Shown: positions 1-8,214 of the stretch, in pieces
How positions within the stretch are numbered: the stretch's first letter is position 1
Layout of the letters: the number at the start of each line of letters is the position of its first letter
Assembly (NCBI GenBank): GCA_029194535.1
Contig: JARFXR010000001.1
Span: 938,721 to 1,002,720, forward strand
Source: Nitrospira sp.
GTDB lineage: Bacteria > Nitrospirota > Nitrospiria > Nitrospirales > Nitrospiraceae
DNA: 64,000 nt
Reading direction: 5' to 3'
Notes under the pieces: model-generated
The model's database searches: none
The model's input: the letters and a program-made list of their open reading frames with translations, nothing else
Told to the model about the DNA's origin: nothing
Translations under genes and position numbers: made by a program

Positions 1-239
1 TCCGCCGTGGCGGTATACGTGGTCCCGTGCGTCGGGGGATTCCAGCTCTCGCGGTATCTGGCCATCTCCGCGTCCGTCGGAACCCAGTCGATGCCGAAGG
101 CGGGAGCGTGCAGCCAGAGCACCGCGGCGACCGTGAGCGTGAGGCCAATGCATCCCGCTGCCGGCAGCCTCTCCGCGTGCCCGCTCAGGTCCGCGACCCA
201 TGCTGACCGGCACGCGGCCTCATCGTCCAAGGCCCACAT
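1..239 (-). CDS. Partial secreted or membrane protein, unknown function (runs off left edge)
   Basis: This is the 5' part of a gene that stays open to the window edge, about 79 codons from an ATG at 239. It overlaps the last 20 bases of the mechanosensitive channel gene, so the two are probably co-transcribed. A charged N-terminus is followed by a hydrophobic stretch (about residues 30-47, containing IGLTLTVAAVLWLHAPA) that looks like a signal peptide or anchor. A polar segment beginning DWVPTDAEMARYRESWNPP comes next. A weak GAGG lies 7 bases before the ATG. I do not recognise the family. The reading frame is preferred over the alternatives because only it gives a signal-peptide-like profile. 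Confidence 0.5.
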   Translation of the reverse strand, partial: MWALDDEAACRSAWVADLSGHAERLPAAGCIGLTLTVAAVLWLHAPAFGIDWVPTDAEMARYRESWNPPTHGTTYTATA

Positions 240-2625
240 TGCCGGCCTCGCGCGGGGCTTCCACAACCTGTACAGGCAACGGCTGGGCGGTCTTGAGGTG
301 AACGTCGCGCTGCGGGAACGCGAAGACGATGCCGGCCTCGCCGAATACTTTGGCGAGCATGAAACGCAGATCGCTCGCCACCATATCCGCGTCCACGTCG
401 GCGGCGATGTCGAGCCAGAACCTCAAGTCGAACAACAGTGTGTTGTCGCCGAAATCACGGAACAGGACCTGCGGCGCGGGATGTTTGAGCACCAGCCCGT
501 GCCGATCGGCTTCTTCCAGGAGCAGGTCGCGGACCCGGTCCGTCGGCGAATCGTAGGCAACCCCCACGCGCAACGTGAAGCGGGTCTTGGCGGTCGAATA
601 GGTCCAGTTGTTCAGGTTTTTCTCCAGGAGATTGCTGTTCGGGATGAACATCTCCATGCCGTTGCCCTCGCGGATGGTCGAGGAGCGGAAGCCGATATGG
701 GTGACACGGCCGCGCACCCCGTCGACCTCGATCAGGTCTCCCAGGCGAAGCGGACGTTCGATCAATAAAAGTATTCCGCTGATGAAATTCTTGAGCAACG
801 TCTGTGTGCCGAAACCGATGCCGATGGCCAGTGCGCCTCCCAGGAATGCGAAGACCGTCAGCGGAATCTTGACGTAGATCAGGCTGACGATAAGCAGAAT
901 CGCGAACAGCAGGACCATCATCCACTGGCGAAGGATATTGGCCAGGTTGTGATCGATGCCCAGCCGCTTGACCGCCGCGCGCTCGACCAGGCGGGCGAGG
1001 ACGAGGCAGATCCAGTAGCCCACGACGAGAATGGCCAAGGCCCGCACCGCCTTGCCGATCGTCACGCTGCGTCGGCCCGTGATGGACTGGCCGTCCACCT
1101 CGATGGTGTCCTCCGCCGCGAACAGCTCGAAATCCCAGAAGCGGCGGAGCGTATCGGCGCCCACGACCGTCCAATCTTCAACCCTGACGGAGATCGGCAG
1201 CGCGCGCTGTTGTTCCGCGAATTCGATCTTCCAACGCTCGATCAGTTGCGCGAATCCATCGATACGGGGCAGCATGCGCCGGTACAGCTGTTCCCGTTGC
1301 CTGTAGGCCTCGATCATCGCCCGCAGATGGGCGGCATGCGAGGGGGAAGCCGGTTGCTCCAATTGGGCGGTGACATCGCTGATTTGGCCGGTCAGGAGGT
1401 CGACTTGCCGGTGGAGATAATCGCGTGACGCATGAAGGGTCTGGAGCGTGGGTGCGATCTTGTCGTAGGCCTCCCGTGAGCGCACGGGATCGGTCGTCTG
1501 CGCCGCCTCGAACCGGATCTCCCAGAATCGTCGGACCCGTTCCGTGACATCGAGCAAGTGTCTGAGCATGTCGATGCGGAGATTCACGTTGTCGAACTGG
1601 AAACGTCTGAGTTCGGCGGCGTCCCCGAGCGCCTTGAGATCACCGGCTTGCTTGTCGGTGCGCGACCCGATCGGCGGGAGGGCGGCTTCCACAGTCCGGA
1701 CCTTGGCGGTCGCGGACGTCATGGCCTCTTGACGCGCAGGGATCTCCGCCAGCGCTCGCGTGACCTCGTTCTCCAGCGCGAGCTGGTCGGCATCGAGTTG
1801 CTTCTTGATCTTGGCGAGGTCCTGCTCGCTGAACAGGGTATGCTGGGCGGCCATCTGGATCTGCCGGTCCAGCAGGAGCGCCCGCTGACGCATCTCGGCC
1901 GTTTCTTCCTCGATCTGCTTCTTGCTCGCGGCCGTCATGGTCGCCGTGGCGGCGGCGACACGGTTACGGAGACGTGAAAGGTCACGGGTCCGGTTCAGCC
2001 TGGCTTTCTCGGCCGAGTCTCGGGCGACCTCCAGTCGCTCGGAGGCTTGGCGCAGTTCCTTCTCCGAGGCGGCGAGGGCTTGCTGCGCACGCTCGGAGAA
2101 CCCCTCCGAGAGTGCGAGCTTGGCCTGCAATCCTTCAATGATCAACGCGGTTGAGCGAGCGGCATCGCGAAGTTCGTCGAGCATCAGGATGGAATAGGGA
2201 GGAGGGGTCGGGAAGTCCTGCCATTCGCTGACGCGCCGCTCGGCTTCCTGCCGCCGCTCTCGGGCCTGCTCAAGCGATTTCCGATGGTCGATCTCGCGCT
2301 CGTACGCGCGTACCAGGCGTTGGAGCAGCGTCCGGCGTTCGAGCATGTCGCCGTTCGGGGCGCTTCCCTGTTTCGCGGTCGCTTCGGTCTCCTTGAGTTC
2401 CTTTTGAGCCGCGGCAAGCTTGGTCTGAAGATCCGCGAGGAGGGACTGGGTCCCAGTTGACTCGGAGGGAGACTTCGAGCCGGCCGACGTCGTGCTGTTT
2501 CCGTTCGTGATCCCGAGCGAGTCGGTCGGCAGCGTCGAGGAGACCGATGCCGGAAGCGCCACGATCAACGCGGCGAGCAGGGGAACGGTCCATCGGGGGA
2601 TATGCATCGGGCGTAAGGCGTTCAT
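220..2625 (-). CDS. Large MscS/MscK-type mechanosensitive ion channel
   Basis: Predicted inner-membrane tension-gated channel of 801 aa with a long periplasmic N-terminus, like MscK/YbdG-type large MscS proteins. A signal peptide (about residues 8-30) is followed by a long Glu/Arg/Gln-rich coiled-coil region (about 60-320). Transmembrane segments lie around 540-625, and the MscS core carries GIGFGTQTLLKNFISG and the beta-domain motif RPLRLGDLIEVDGVRG. The C-terminal alpha/beta domain ends near residue 780. The role, release of solutes on hypo-osmotic shock, is known for the family. The start is uncertain: an ATG seven codons downstream (2607) is equally possible, and neither has a clear Shine-Dalgarno. 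It is divergent from the lipid-transport operon. Confidence 0.88.
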   Translation of the reverse strand: MNALRPMHIPRWTVPLLAALIVALPASVSSTLPTDSLGITNGNSTTSAGSKSPSESTGTQSLLADLQTKLAAAQKELKETEATAKQGSAPNGDMLERRTLLQRLVRAYEREIDHRKSLEQARERRQEAERRVSEWQDFPTPPPYSILMLDELRDAARSTALIIEGLQAKLALSEGFSERAQQALAASEKELRQASERLEVARDSAEKARLNRTRDLSRLRNRVAAATATMTAASKKQIEEETAEMRQRALLLDRQIQMAAQHTLFSEQDLAKIKKQLDADQLALENEVTRALAEIPARQEAMTSATAKVRTVEAALPPIGSRTDKQAGDLKALGDAAELRRFQFDNVNLRIDMLRHLLDVTERVRRFWEIRFEAAQTTDPVRSREAYDKIAPTLQTLHASRDYLHRQVDLLTGQISDVTAQLEQPASPSHAAHLRAMIEAYRQREQLYRRMLPRIDGFAQLIERWKIEFAEQQRALPISVRVEDWTVVGADTLRRFWDFELFAAEDTIEVDGQSITGRRSVTIGKAVRALAILVVGYWICLVLARLVERAAVKRLGIDHNLANILRQWMMVLLFAILLIVSLIYVKIPLTVFAFLGGALAIGIGFGTQTLLKNFISGILLLIERPLRLGDLIEVDGVRGRVTHIGFRSSTIREGNGMEMFIPNSNLLEKNLNNWTYSTAKTRFTLRVGVAYDSPTDRVRDLLLEEADRHGLVLKHPAPQVLFRDFGDNTLLFDLRFWLDIAADVDADMVASDLRFMLAKVFGEAGIVFAFPQRDVHLKTAQPLPVQVVEAPREAGNVGLGR

Positions 2626-2803
2626 GACGCGTCTGATCCGGTTCGTGGCGATGGTGTCGGCGTGTCGGGTCGTCCTCCCCCCGGCGGCGTCACTCTAGCC
2701 GCCCGTTCTTCCGCCGTCAATGCCGCCGGTTGCAAGCCGGTCACGCCCGGACAAGCGCATCAAGGTGGTGCTTAGGTAAATCGCTTGAATTCCACGACGA
2801 CGG

Positions 2804-2833
2804 TTGAATCCCCGCGCCGCTCTCTCGTACAAT
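2804..2833 (+). promoter_or_regulatory. Sigma70-type promoter of the mla operon
   Basis: TTGAAT and TACAAT are separated by 18 bases. The predicted transcription start falls near 2840, just upstream of the preferred mlaE start at 2866. This argues against the longer reading frame beginning at 2785. The call rests on sequence match only. Confidence 0.5.
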
Positions 2834-2865
2834 TCTTTGTCCTCATGATCGGAGACGCGCGCGCG

Positions 2866-4002
2866 ATGGCATCCGCCGAGACCGCACAGGCCGTCCTCCA
2901 GGCGAATTCCGATGCCGACGGCGGGCTCATTTTTTTCATCAACGGCCCCCTCGACACCAGCACCACCGGACAGGCCTGGCGGGCTGCGCTCCATGCTCTC
3001 GGACAGTCGAACCCCAAGCGCGTCATCGTCGATGCCGCACGATTGACCTATTGCGACGGAGCCGGGGCGGCCCTGTTGTTGGAACTGCAGCGGCGCCAAC
3101 TGGATCGGCGCGGCTCGTATGAGATTCGGTCTCTCAATGCCGCCGCTCAGTCGCTCCTCGATCTCTACGGTCGCTCCGATCGCCCTCGCCCCGCGCCGGC
3201 GTCGCCGGGCTGGTCGTCCGTGGAACAGATCGGTCGCGACACCGTCGCGCTGTGGCACGACGTCGTGGCCTTGATCGCGTTCGTGGGCGAGCTGTGCGCG
3301 GCGCTTGGGCGTGCCGCCCGGCATCCGGGCCTCGTGCGATGGAAGGACGTGTTCCTGACGGCTGAGCTGGCGGGTGTCAACGCCTTGCCAATCGTCGCGC
3401 TGCTGGGTTTTCTCTTGGGGTTGATCATGGCCTTTCAGTCCGCGATTCCCATGCGCGAGTTCGGCGCGGATATCTACGTCGCCAATTTGATCGGCCTTTC
3501 GATGCTCCGCGAATTGGGCCCGCTGCTGACGGCGATCATTTTGGCCGGACGTTCCGGGTCGGCGTTCGCCGCAGAACTGGGCACGATGAAAGTCAGCGAG
3601 GAACTCGACGCCCTCGTCACCATGGGGTTGGAGCCGGTGGACTTTTTGGTCGTGCCGCGACTGCTCGCAGCCGTGGCCATGACGCCGCTCCTGTCGATCT
3701 GGGCGGGTTTTCTGGGCCTGGTCGGCGGAGCGGTCGTCATGCGGTCGCTGGGTTTTCCGTTCGTGACGTACGTCATTCAGGTGGAATCCGCCGTGACCGT
3801 GAGCGATATGATCGGCGGGCTCTGCAAGGCGTTCGTGTTCGGCATCGTGGTGGCCGCGATCGGCTGTCTGCGCGGGTTGCAGACGCGAAGCGGAGCCAGC
3901 GCCGTGGGAGAATCGACGACCAGGGCCGTCGTGAGCGGGCTCGTGTTGATTACGATCGTCGACGGCGTGTTCGCAGTGGTGTTTTACTACCTGGGTATTT
4001 GA
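2866..4002 (+). CDS. mlaE: STAS-MlaE fusion, permease of MCE-type lipid ABC transporter
   Basis: Inner-membrane permease of the Mla/MCE phospholipid transporter, fused at its N-terminus to a STAS domain. Free-standing MlaB plays that part in E. coli. The STAS domain covers about residues 5-105 and contains DAARLTYCDGAGAALLLEL. The Ser/Thr common at the STAS phosphorylation position is Gly here (DGAG). The MlaE domain (about 115-378) has several membrane helices and the family motif RELGPLLTAIILAGRSGSAFAAELGT region. Start 2866 is chosen because GGAGA lies 10 bases upstream and the promoter ends near 2833; ATGs at 2845 and 2785 are alternatives. It is the first gene of a tight operon with mlaF and mlaD. 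Confidence 0.9.
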   Translation: MASAETAQAVLQANSDADGGLIFFINGPLDTSTTGQAWRAALHALGQSNPKRVIVDAARLTYCDGAGAALLLELQRRQLDRRGSYEIRSLNAAAQSLLDLYGRSDRPRPAPASPGWSSVEQIGRDTVALWHDVVALIAFVGELCAALGRAARHPGLVRWKDVFLTAELAGVNALPIVALLGFLLGLIMAFQSAIPMREFGADIYVANLIGLSMLRELGPLLTAIILAGRSGSAFAAELGTMKVSEELDALVTMGLEPVDFLVVPRLLAAVAMTPLLSIWAGFLGLVGGAVVMRSLGFPFVTYVIQVESAVTVSDMIGGLCKAFVFGIVVAAIGCLRGLQTRSGASAVGESTTRAVVSGLVLITIVDGVFAVVFYYLGI

Positions 4003-4011
4003 GGGCGGCGT

Positions 4012-4782
4012 ATGGACATGTTCGACCGAGGGCCGATCATCCGTGTGACGCATGTGACCGCGGGTTACGGCGACGTGGTGTTGCTCGACGACCTCACCTT
4101 CGACGTGTATCCAGGTGAAGTGTTCGTGATCCTGGGCGGGTCCGGCAGCGGCAAGAGCACGCTACTGAAGCACATGATCGGGCTTTACCGGCCGAGGCAC
4201 GGATCGATCCTCATCCAAGGACGGGACATTGCGGTTGCGGAAGCGGCTGAGCGGCTCGCGATCCTGACCGGCATCGGCGTGATGTATCAGCAAGGCGCCT
4301 TGTTCGGATCGATGAGCCTCCTCGAAAACGTCCGCTTGCCGCTGGAGGAGTACACCGACCTGCCGGATGAGGCCATCGATCGAATCGCCCTGATGAAACT
4401 GCAACTCGTCGGCCTGGGATCGGCGGCGTATCAGTTGCCGGACGAAATCAGCGGCGGGATGAGAAAGCGCGCCGCCATCGCGCGGGCCATGGCGCTGGAT
4501 CCTCCCATCCTGTTTCTGGACGAGCCCTCGGCCGGTCTGGATCCCATCACGTCTGCCGAACTGGATCAGTTGATCATCAGTCTCGCGCGCGCGCTCGGCA
4601 TTACGTTTGTCGTCGTGACGCACGAACTCGCCAGCGTCGAAACGATTGCCGACCGCGTCATCATGCTGGACAAACGGACGAAAGGCATCATCGCTGAAGG
4701 CAAGCCGCAGGAGCTGCGCGACCATTCGGACAATCCATGGGTCCGTCAGTTCTTCAACCGCGAAGCCACGGTGCAGGGCTGA
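4012..4782 (+). CDS. mlaF: ATP-binding subunit of MCE-type lipid ABC transporter (MlaF)
   Basis: Cytoplasmic ATPase that powers the MlaE permease; 256 aa is normal for MlaF. Visible motifs are Walker A GGSGSGKST (about residues 42-50), a Q-loop at QQGALFGSM, an ABC signature ISGGMRKRAAIARA, Walker B ILFLDEPSAGLDP and the switch histidine in VVTHELASV. The gene starts 9 bases after mlaE and is followed 9 bases later by mlaD, so all are translated from one transcript. An ATG two codons downstream (4018) is an alternative start. Confidence 0.93.
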   Translation: MDMFDRGPIIRVTHVTAGYGDVVLLDDLTFDVYPGEVFVILGGSGSGKSTLLKHMIGLYRPRHGSILIQGRDIAVAEAAERLAILTGIGVMYQQGALFGSMSLLENVRLPLEEYTDLPDEAIDRIALMKLQLVGLGSAAYQLPDEISGGMRKRAAIARAMALDPPILFLDEPSAGLDPITSAELDQLIISLARALGITFVVVTHELASVETIADRVIMLDKRTKGIIAEGKPQELRDHSDNPWVRQFFNREATVQG

Positions 4783-4791
4783 GCAGGTGGC

Positions 4792-5826
4792 ATGGAGGTC
4801 GGTCGGGATATCGTGAACCAGAAGGCGCGATACTTTAAGATCGGGCTGTTCGTCATTGGGGCGGTGAGCCTGGCCGTCATTGCCGTCGTCGTTTTAGGGG
4901 CGGGCAAATGGTTTGAGACCAAGACGATGGTCGAGACCTACTTCATCGAGTCGGTGCAGGGGCTGGAAGTCGGCGCGCCGGTGCGAATCCACGGGGTCCC
5001 GGTGGGCCGGGTCGAGTCCATCCACCTGGCTCGTGAGGAATACGGGCTTCCCATGAAGGCCCAGGGGAAGTTCCCCTTCAAGGGTGTGGTGGTAGTGAGG
5101 ATGTCCGTCCGTCCCAGCGTCGTGGTACGCTCGCCGGAAGAAGACGAGAAGACGATCATGAAGATCGCGGCCGATGCCGGATTCCGCTTTCGGTTGGCGT
5201 CGCAGGGCATCACGGGGGTTCTGTACATCGAGTCGGAGTTCCTCGACCCCGAACGCTATCCTCCCATGGAGATTTCCTGGACGCCCAAGACTCCCTACAT
5301 TCCGTCCGCCCCGAGCACGATTTCAGAGTTGGGCGCCGATCTTCGCTCTATCGCGCGAAAGCTGGATCAAGTCGAATTCGAAAAAGTGACTAAGGATCTG
5401 GATACGATGATCCTCTCGGTGACGCGGTTGGTCACGGATGTGCAATCGGAGCAATTGGGGATCGAAGCCAAACAGGTGATGACGGAGTTGCGGGCCGCCG
5501 TTCAAGATGCGCGACGCGTACTCGACAGCCCGCGCATGGCGAAGGCTTTCGAAGATTTCCGTCGGACCGCCGACGACCTCAGCCACACGGCCAAGACGGT
5601 CCGTCTCGCGACCGAGCAACTCCCGGATCTCATGACGCGGCTCAACAAGAGCGTGCGTCGGGTCGATGCGCTCCTGATCGGGCAGGGAGAAAAGGTCGAC
5701 GATCTCTTTGAAAACCTGCGTTCGGTGTCCGAGGAGTTGCGCTACCTCACGAAGGCGGCGGAACAGTATCCTTCCCAAGTACTCTTCGGGGAGCCGCCCC
5801 CGCGGCCTCAGTCGGTGACGCGATGA
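4792..5826 (+). CDS. mlaD: MlaD-type MCE domain substrate-binding protein
   Basis: Periplasmic, membrane-anchored lipid-binding subunit of the Mla transporter (344 aa). One N-terminal transmembrane helix (about residues 17-40) is followed by an MCE domain (about 45-160) with YFIESVQGLEVGAPVRIHG and GVPVGRVESI. A long amphipathic or coiled-coil tail (about 175-330) resembles MCE proteins that form extended assemblies; E. coli MlaD is only about 183 aa. The stop codon overlaps the next start as ATGA. No MlaC homologue is seen nearby, so the periplasmic acceptor must lie elsewhere or be replaced by the lipoprotein that follows. Confidence 0.9.
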   Translation: MEVGRDIVNQKARYFKIGLFVIGAVSLAVIAVVVLGAGKWFETKTMVETYFIESVQGLEVGAPVRIHGVPVGRVESIHLAREEYGLPMKAQGKFPFKGVVVVRMSVRPSVVVRSPEEDEKTIMKIAADAGFRFRLASQGITGVLYIESEFLDPERYPPMEISWTPKTPYIPSAPSTISELGADLRSIARKLDQVEFEKVTKDLDTMILSVTRLVTDVQSEQLGIEAKQVMTELRAAVQDARRVLDSPRMAKAFEDFRRTADDLSHTAKTVRLATEQLPDLMTRLNKSVRRVDALLIGQGEKVDDLFENLRSVSEELRYLTKAAEQYPSQVLFGEPPPRPQSVTR

Positions 5827-6464
5827 TCGCTCGGGCCGCGAAGATGGGATTGTGCTGCGCCGCGATGTTTCCGCTGGTGTTGAGCGGCTGCCTCAATCTC
5901 AGCAGGAGCTATCCGGAGAAGCGGTCGTTTGTGTTGGACGTGGGCTCGGGTCAACAACCGCCCGCCGCCGATGCGTCGGCTGTGCTGAGGATCAGCCGGT
6001 TCCGCGTCTCTCCCCTGTTCGCCGGTCGGGCCATGGTGTATCGGGTGGGGGAATTGCAGTACGACAACGATTTTTACAACGAGTGGCTGGTGCCGCCGAG
6101 CGTGTTGCTGACGCAGCAGTTTCAGGGATGGCTGTCGAAGTCGAACCGGTTCCGGTTCGTGTTGAGCGGGATGAATCACGTCGAGCCGACGCACGTACTG
6201 GATGGGACCGTGACGGAGTTCTACGGTGACTATCGGGCCGGCGGCTCTCCACACGCAGTACTCGGCATGGAGATGATGCTGATCGACGACCGAAAGGACG
6301 AAGCGGTGGTCTTCCGACGCAGCTACCGTCAGGAGGTGCCGCTGGCCGGTCGGTCTCCCGACGCCTTGGCGGCGGGGCTTTCCCAGGCGGCACGGCAAGT
6401 GTTGGTCGATCTCGATCGGGATCTCGGTGGGGTCTCGCTTGAGCCTTCCCCCTCCTCCCGATGA
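5823..6464 (+). CDS. ABC-type transport auxiliary lipoprotein (PqiC/YmbA-like)
   Basis: Lipoprotein of 213 aa whose signal peptide ends in the lipobox LSGC (Cys about residue 22). The body matches the pattern of the auxiliary lipoproteins that accompany MCE transporters (ABC_trans_aux, PqiC-like): YSLDVG-like start FVLDVGSGQ, then RISRFRVSPLFAGRAMVYR and VLDGTVTEFYGD. Family knowledge suggests it sits in the outer membrane and helps bridge the periplasm. It is translationally coupled to mlaD through the ATGA overlap and is the last gene of the operon. Confidence 0.82.
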   Translation: MIARAAKMGLCCAAMFPLVLSGCLNLSRSYPEKRSFVLDVGSGQQPPAADASAVLRISRFRVSPLFAGRAMVYRVGELQYDNDFYNEWLVPPSVLLTQQFQGWLSKSNRFRFVLSGMNHVEPTHVLDGTVTEFYGDYRAGGSPHAVLGMEMMLIDDRKDEAVVFRRSYRQEVPLAGRSPDALAAGLSQAARQVLVDLDRDLGGVSLEPSPSSR

Positions 6465-6553
6465 GGCGGCCGAGTCTCCTCAGGTTTACGACACGCAGGT
6501 CGTCATTGGCCCGAGGCGCCTGCGCGGGATACTCGTATGAGGATTGAGGCGAC

Positions 6554-6931
6554 ATGCTGAGACGGCACTCTGGGGCGCTGGGGGCGATCATAGCGGGATG
6601 CCTGATCGTATTGCAGATCGGATGTGGGACCGGCAAAGCAAAGCGGGATGTGAGTGGTCCGTATCAGACGTGGGACGACGTGGTGAATCGATGGATCGGA
6701 GGGGATCGGCAGAAGCTCTATCTGGAATTGGGGCCTCCGAATCTCCATCCTCACGAACGTCCCGACGGCAGAACCGAAATGGTGTGGGATTTCGCTATTG
6801 ACCGGATGCCGGGTCAGGCGGATGAATACGACCTGCTTCCCTTGTACGGGGGTAACGTCAATTGCCAGCTGCATTTTCTTGCCGACGACAAGGGGACGAT
6901 TCTGGAGGGGTATCGCGTCGGCTGTGAGTGA
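6554..6931 (+). CDS. Small lipoprotein of unknown function
   Basis: Predicted lipoprotein of 125 aa: signal peptide AIIAGCLIVLQIGC with the lipidated Cys at about residue 24. A compact domain with TWDDVVNRWIGGDRQKLYLELG and repeated Gly-Pro turns follows. A GAGG lies 6 bases before the ATG. The gene is 89 bases downstream of the mla operon on the same strand and may belong to it. The 'low-complexity start, then LGPP...W.F..' layout recalls SmpA/OmlA-type folds, but I cannot assign a family. Confidence 0.7.
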   Translation: MLRRHSGALGAIIAGCLIVLQIGCGTGKAKRDVSGPYQTWDDVVNRWIGGDRQKLYLELGPPNLHPHERPDGRTEMVWDFAIDRMPGQADEYDLLPLYGGNVNCQLHFLADDKGTILEGYRVGCE

Positions 6932-6958
6932 GGGTGGAATTGGCCGAGGACAACACCG

Positions 6959-6988
6959 TTGACGAGTACCTCGATTCCACACTAGACT
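6959..6988 (+). promoter_or_regulatory. Sigma70-type promoter of the MarR-family gene
   Basis: TTGACG and TAGACT are spaced 18 bases apart. Just downstream is the inverted repeat AATGG-TG-CCATT (6998-7009), lying between the promoter and the start codon at 7023. It could be an operator for the MarR-type product, since autoregulation is usual in that family. No binding evidence exists. Confidence 0.42.
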
Positions 6989-7022
6989 GCACCCGGAATG
7001 GTGCCATTTGTGAGACTTCTCT

Positions 7023-7730
7023 ATGGCTGAATTGCAGATGATCGAGCCGGTGGCCCGTACGTCGTCGGATGCCGCCATGGCACCTTCCGAGGCGAGGGTG
7101 ATGCAACTGACGGCCGGATTCGAAAAAATCGGTTTGGCGATGAAGAGCCGTAGCTGGAGGCGGGAGGGACGGCCCGGATTGGGCCCCCTGCAGCGGCAGA
7201 TTCTCGCCCTCCTTCGCGCCAAACCCGGGCGAACCGCCCAGGTTTCGGCGATCGCCAACGAACTCGTGGTGCGGCTCCCGACCGCGTCCGAGGCCGTGGC
7301 CACACTCGAACGCAAGCGATTGGTTCGCCGCCGTCGCACGATGCAGGATGGCCGGGTCGTGACCGTCGAACTGACCGCTCGCGGCTTGCGAGCCTATGGC
7401 CCGGTCGCTGGAGCGCCCGATCACTTGGCCGCGGCGATCAGCTTGCTGCCGGCGGGAGAACAGGCGTCGCTGCTGAAGGCCCTTGTCAAGGTCATTCGGA
7501 CCTTGCAGGACAAAGGGGAAATCTCGGTGGCTCGCATGTGCGTATCCTGCCGATATTTCCAGCCGCACCGGTACCCGGATCAGGACCGGCCCCACCACTG
7601 TTCCTACATCAATGCGCCGTTCGGTGACGTGTCGCTCAGACTCGATTGCGGGGAGTATGAGGCGGCGGTTCCGGATCAGGCGCGCGACGCCTGGGCTCTC
7701 TTCGCCGGAGAGCGGACGGCGACCAGCTGA
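7023..7730 (+). CDS. MarR-family winged-helix regulator with C-terminal cysteine-rich domain
   Basis: Transcriptional regulator of 235 aa. The middle (about residues 50-150) is a MarR-type winged helix: LGPLQRQILALLRAKPGR, then recognition-helix region ELVVRLPTASEAVATLERK and wing RRRRTMQDGRVVTVELTARG. The C-terminus (about 170-225) carries CVSCRYF, HHC and LRLDCGEYE, four cysteines plus histidines suited to binding zinc or an iron-sulfur cluster. This tail is not part of classical MarR. The gene stands alone between the lipid-transport region and the first 209-bp repeat. Metal or redox sensing is my inference. Confidence 0.8.
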   Translation: MAELQMIEPVARTSSDAAMAPSEARVMQLTAGFEKIGLAMKSRSWRREGRPGLGPLQRQILALLRAKPGRTAQVSAIANELVVRLPTASEAVATLERKRLVRRRRTMQDGRVVTVELTARGLRAYGPVAGAPDHLAAAISLLPAGEQASLLKALVKVIRTLQDKGEISVARMCVSCRYFQPHRYPDQDRPHHCSYINAPFGDVSLRLDCGEYEAAVPDQARDAWALFAGERTATS

Positions 7731-7741
7731 CTCCTCGCGTC

Positions 7742-7950
7742 CTAGCAGTGTGTTGACAAACCATGTGATGACCTCGGAAATGGCGTCGTGTCTGAGATTA
7801 CGGGTGCCACCACCGTGCCCCGCAGGCTGTTCAGAAAGGCCGTCCAGCAAGGCCGCAGCGAGCGAAGAGGCGAATCGTACTCTGTGCCGTACGTTGAGCC
7901 TCTGAGCGACGCGAGAACGCCGCTGGCGGACTTTGTCAACAGCCTGCTAG
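7742..7950. repeat. MITE-like intergenic repeat, full copy 1 (209 bp)
   Basis: Non-coding element with 19-bp imperfect terminal inverted repeats, CTAGCAGTGTGTTGACAAA at the left and the complement of CTAGCAGGCTGTTGACAAA at the right (17 of 19 match). An identical-length copy in the opposite orientation lies at 60944-61152. The 135 bases at 7816-7950 match it at 128 positions, while the left arm is divergent. The conserved part also contains an internal inverted near-copy of the right end (AGGCTGTTCAGAAAGGCC). Ends reading CTAG suggest CTAG as target or duplication. No transposase is encoded, so mobilisation would need a source in trans. Confidence 0.82.
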
Positions 7951-7979
7951 GCATCGGTTGAAGGATGATGAAGGATGAG

Positions 7980-8204
7980 ATGAACGAGCCGATCGGTCTG
8001 TCCAAACCACGACAGGCATCATCATCGGAGACCTGGCTGGGTGCGGAGACTCACGTGCCGAACCTGAGTCGCGAACTTCGCCGTCGCGAACGGTTTCCAT
8101 GGCAGCCTGCCACACCGGTGATTGCAATTGCGTTAGTGATGTCCGGTGTGCTGATCGGCAGCGTCGCAACCTGGCTGCTGTTCCGATCTCGACAGCCCCG
8201 CTGA
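7980..8204 (+). CDS. Small single-helix membrane protein, unknown
   Basis: Short predicted protein of 74 aa: a polar, Arg-rich N-terminus (NLSRELRRRERFPW) and one C-terminal membrane helix (about residues 48-69, PVIAIALVMSGVLIGSVATW) ending in a basic tail. AAGG lies 5 bases before the ATG at 7980; ATGs at 7965, 7968 and 7975 region are alternatives. It begins 30 bases after the repeat element and converges on the lipoprotein gene that follows. I do not recognise it, and it could be a chance frame. Confidence 0.45.
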   Translation: MNEPIGLSKPRQASSSETWLGAETHVPNLSRELRRRERFPWQPATPVIAIALVMSGVLIGSVATWLLFRSRQPR

Positions 8205-8214
8205 AATGCGGGTG

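Noticed and set aside
7-768. 253-aa plus-strand frame at the left edge
   Set aside because: It is antisense to the mechanosensitive channel and to the partial upstream gene. The composition is not that of a real protein.
2695-4053. 452-aa open frame on the minus strand opposite mlaE
   Set aside because: Its product is rich in His, Arg and Gln with no domain, and it overlaps a clear permease gene on the other strand. High G+C makes such antisense frames common.
7816-7962. Short protein-like frame inside the 209-bp repeat (PRRLFRKAVQQGRS and onward)
   Set aside because: It is open in both copies, but nearly all differences between the copies change amino acids (for example GTT to GCT, GAC to GTC, CCG to CAG) and only one is silent. 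This is the opposite of coding selection.
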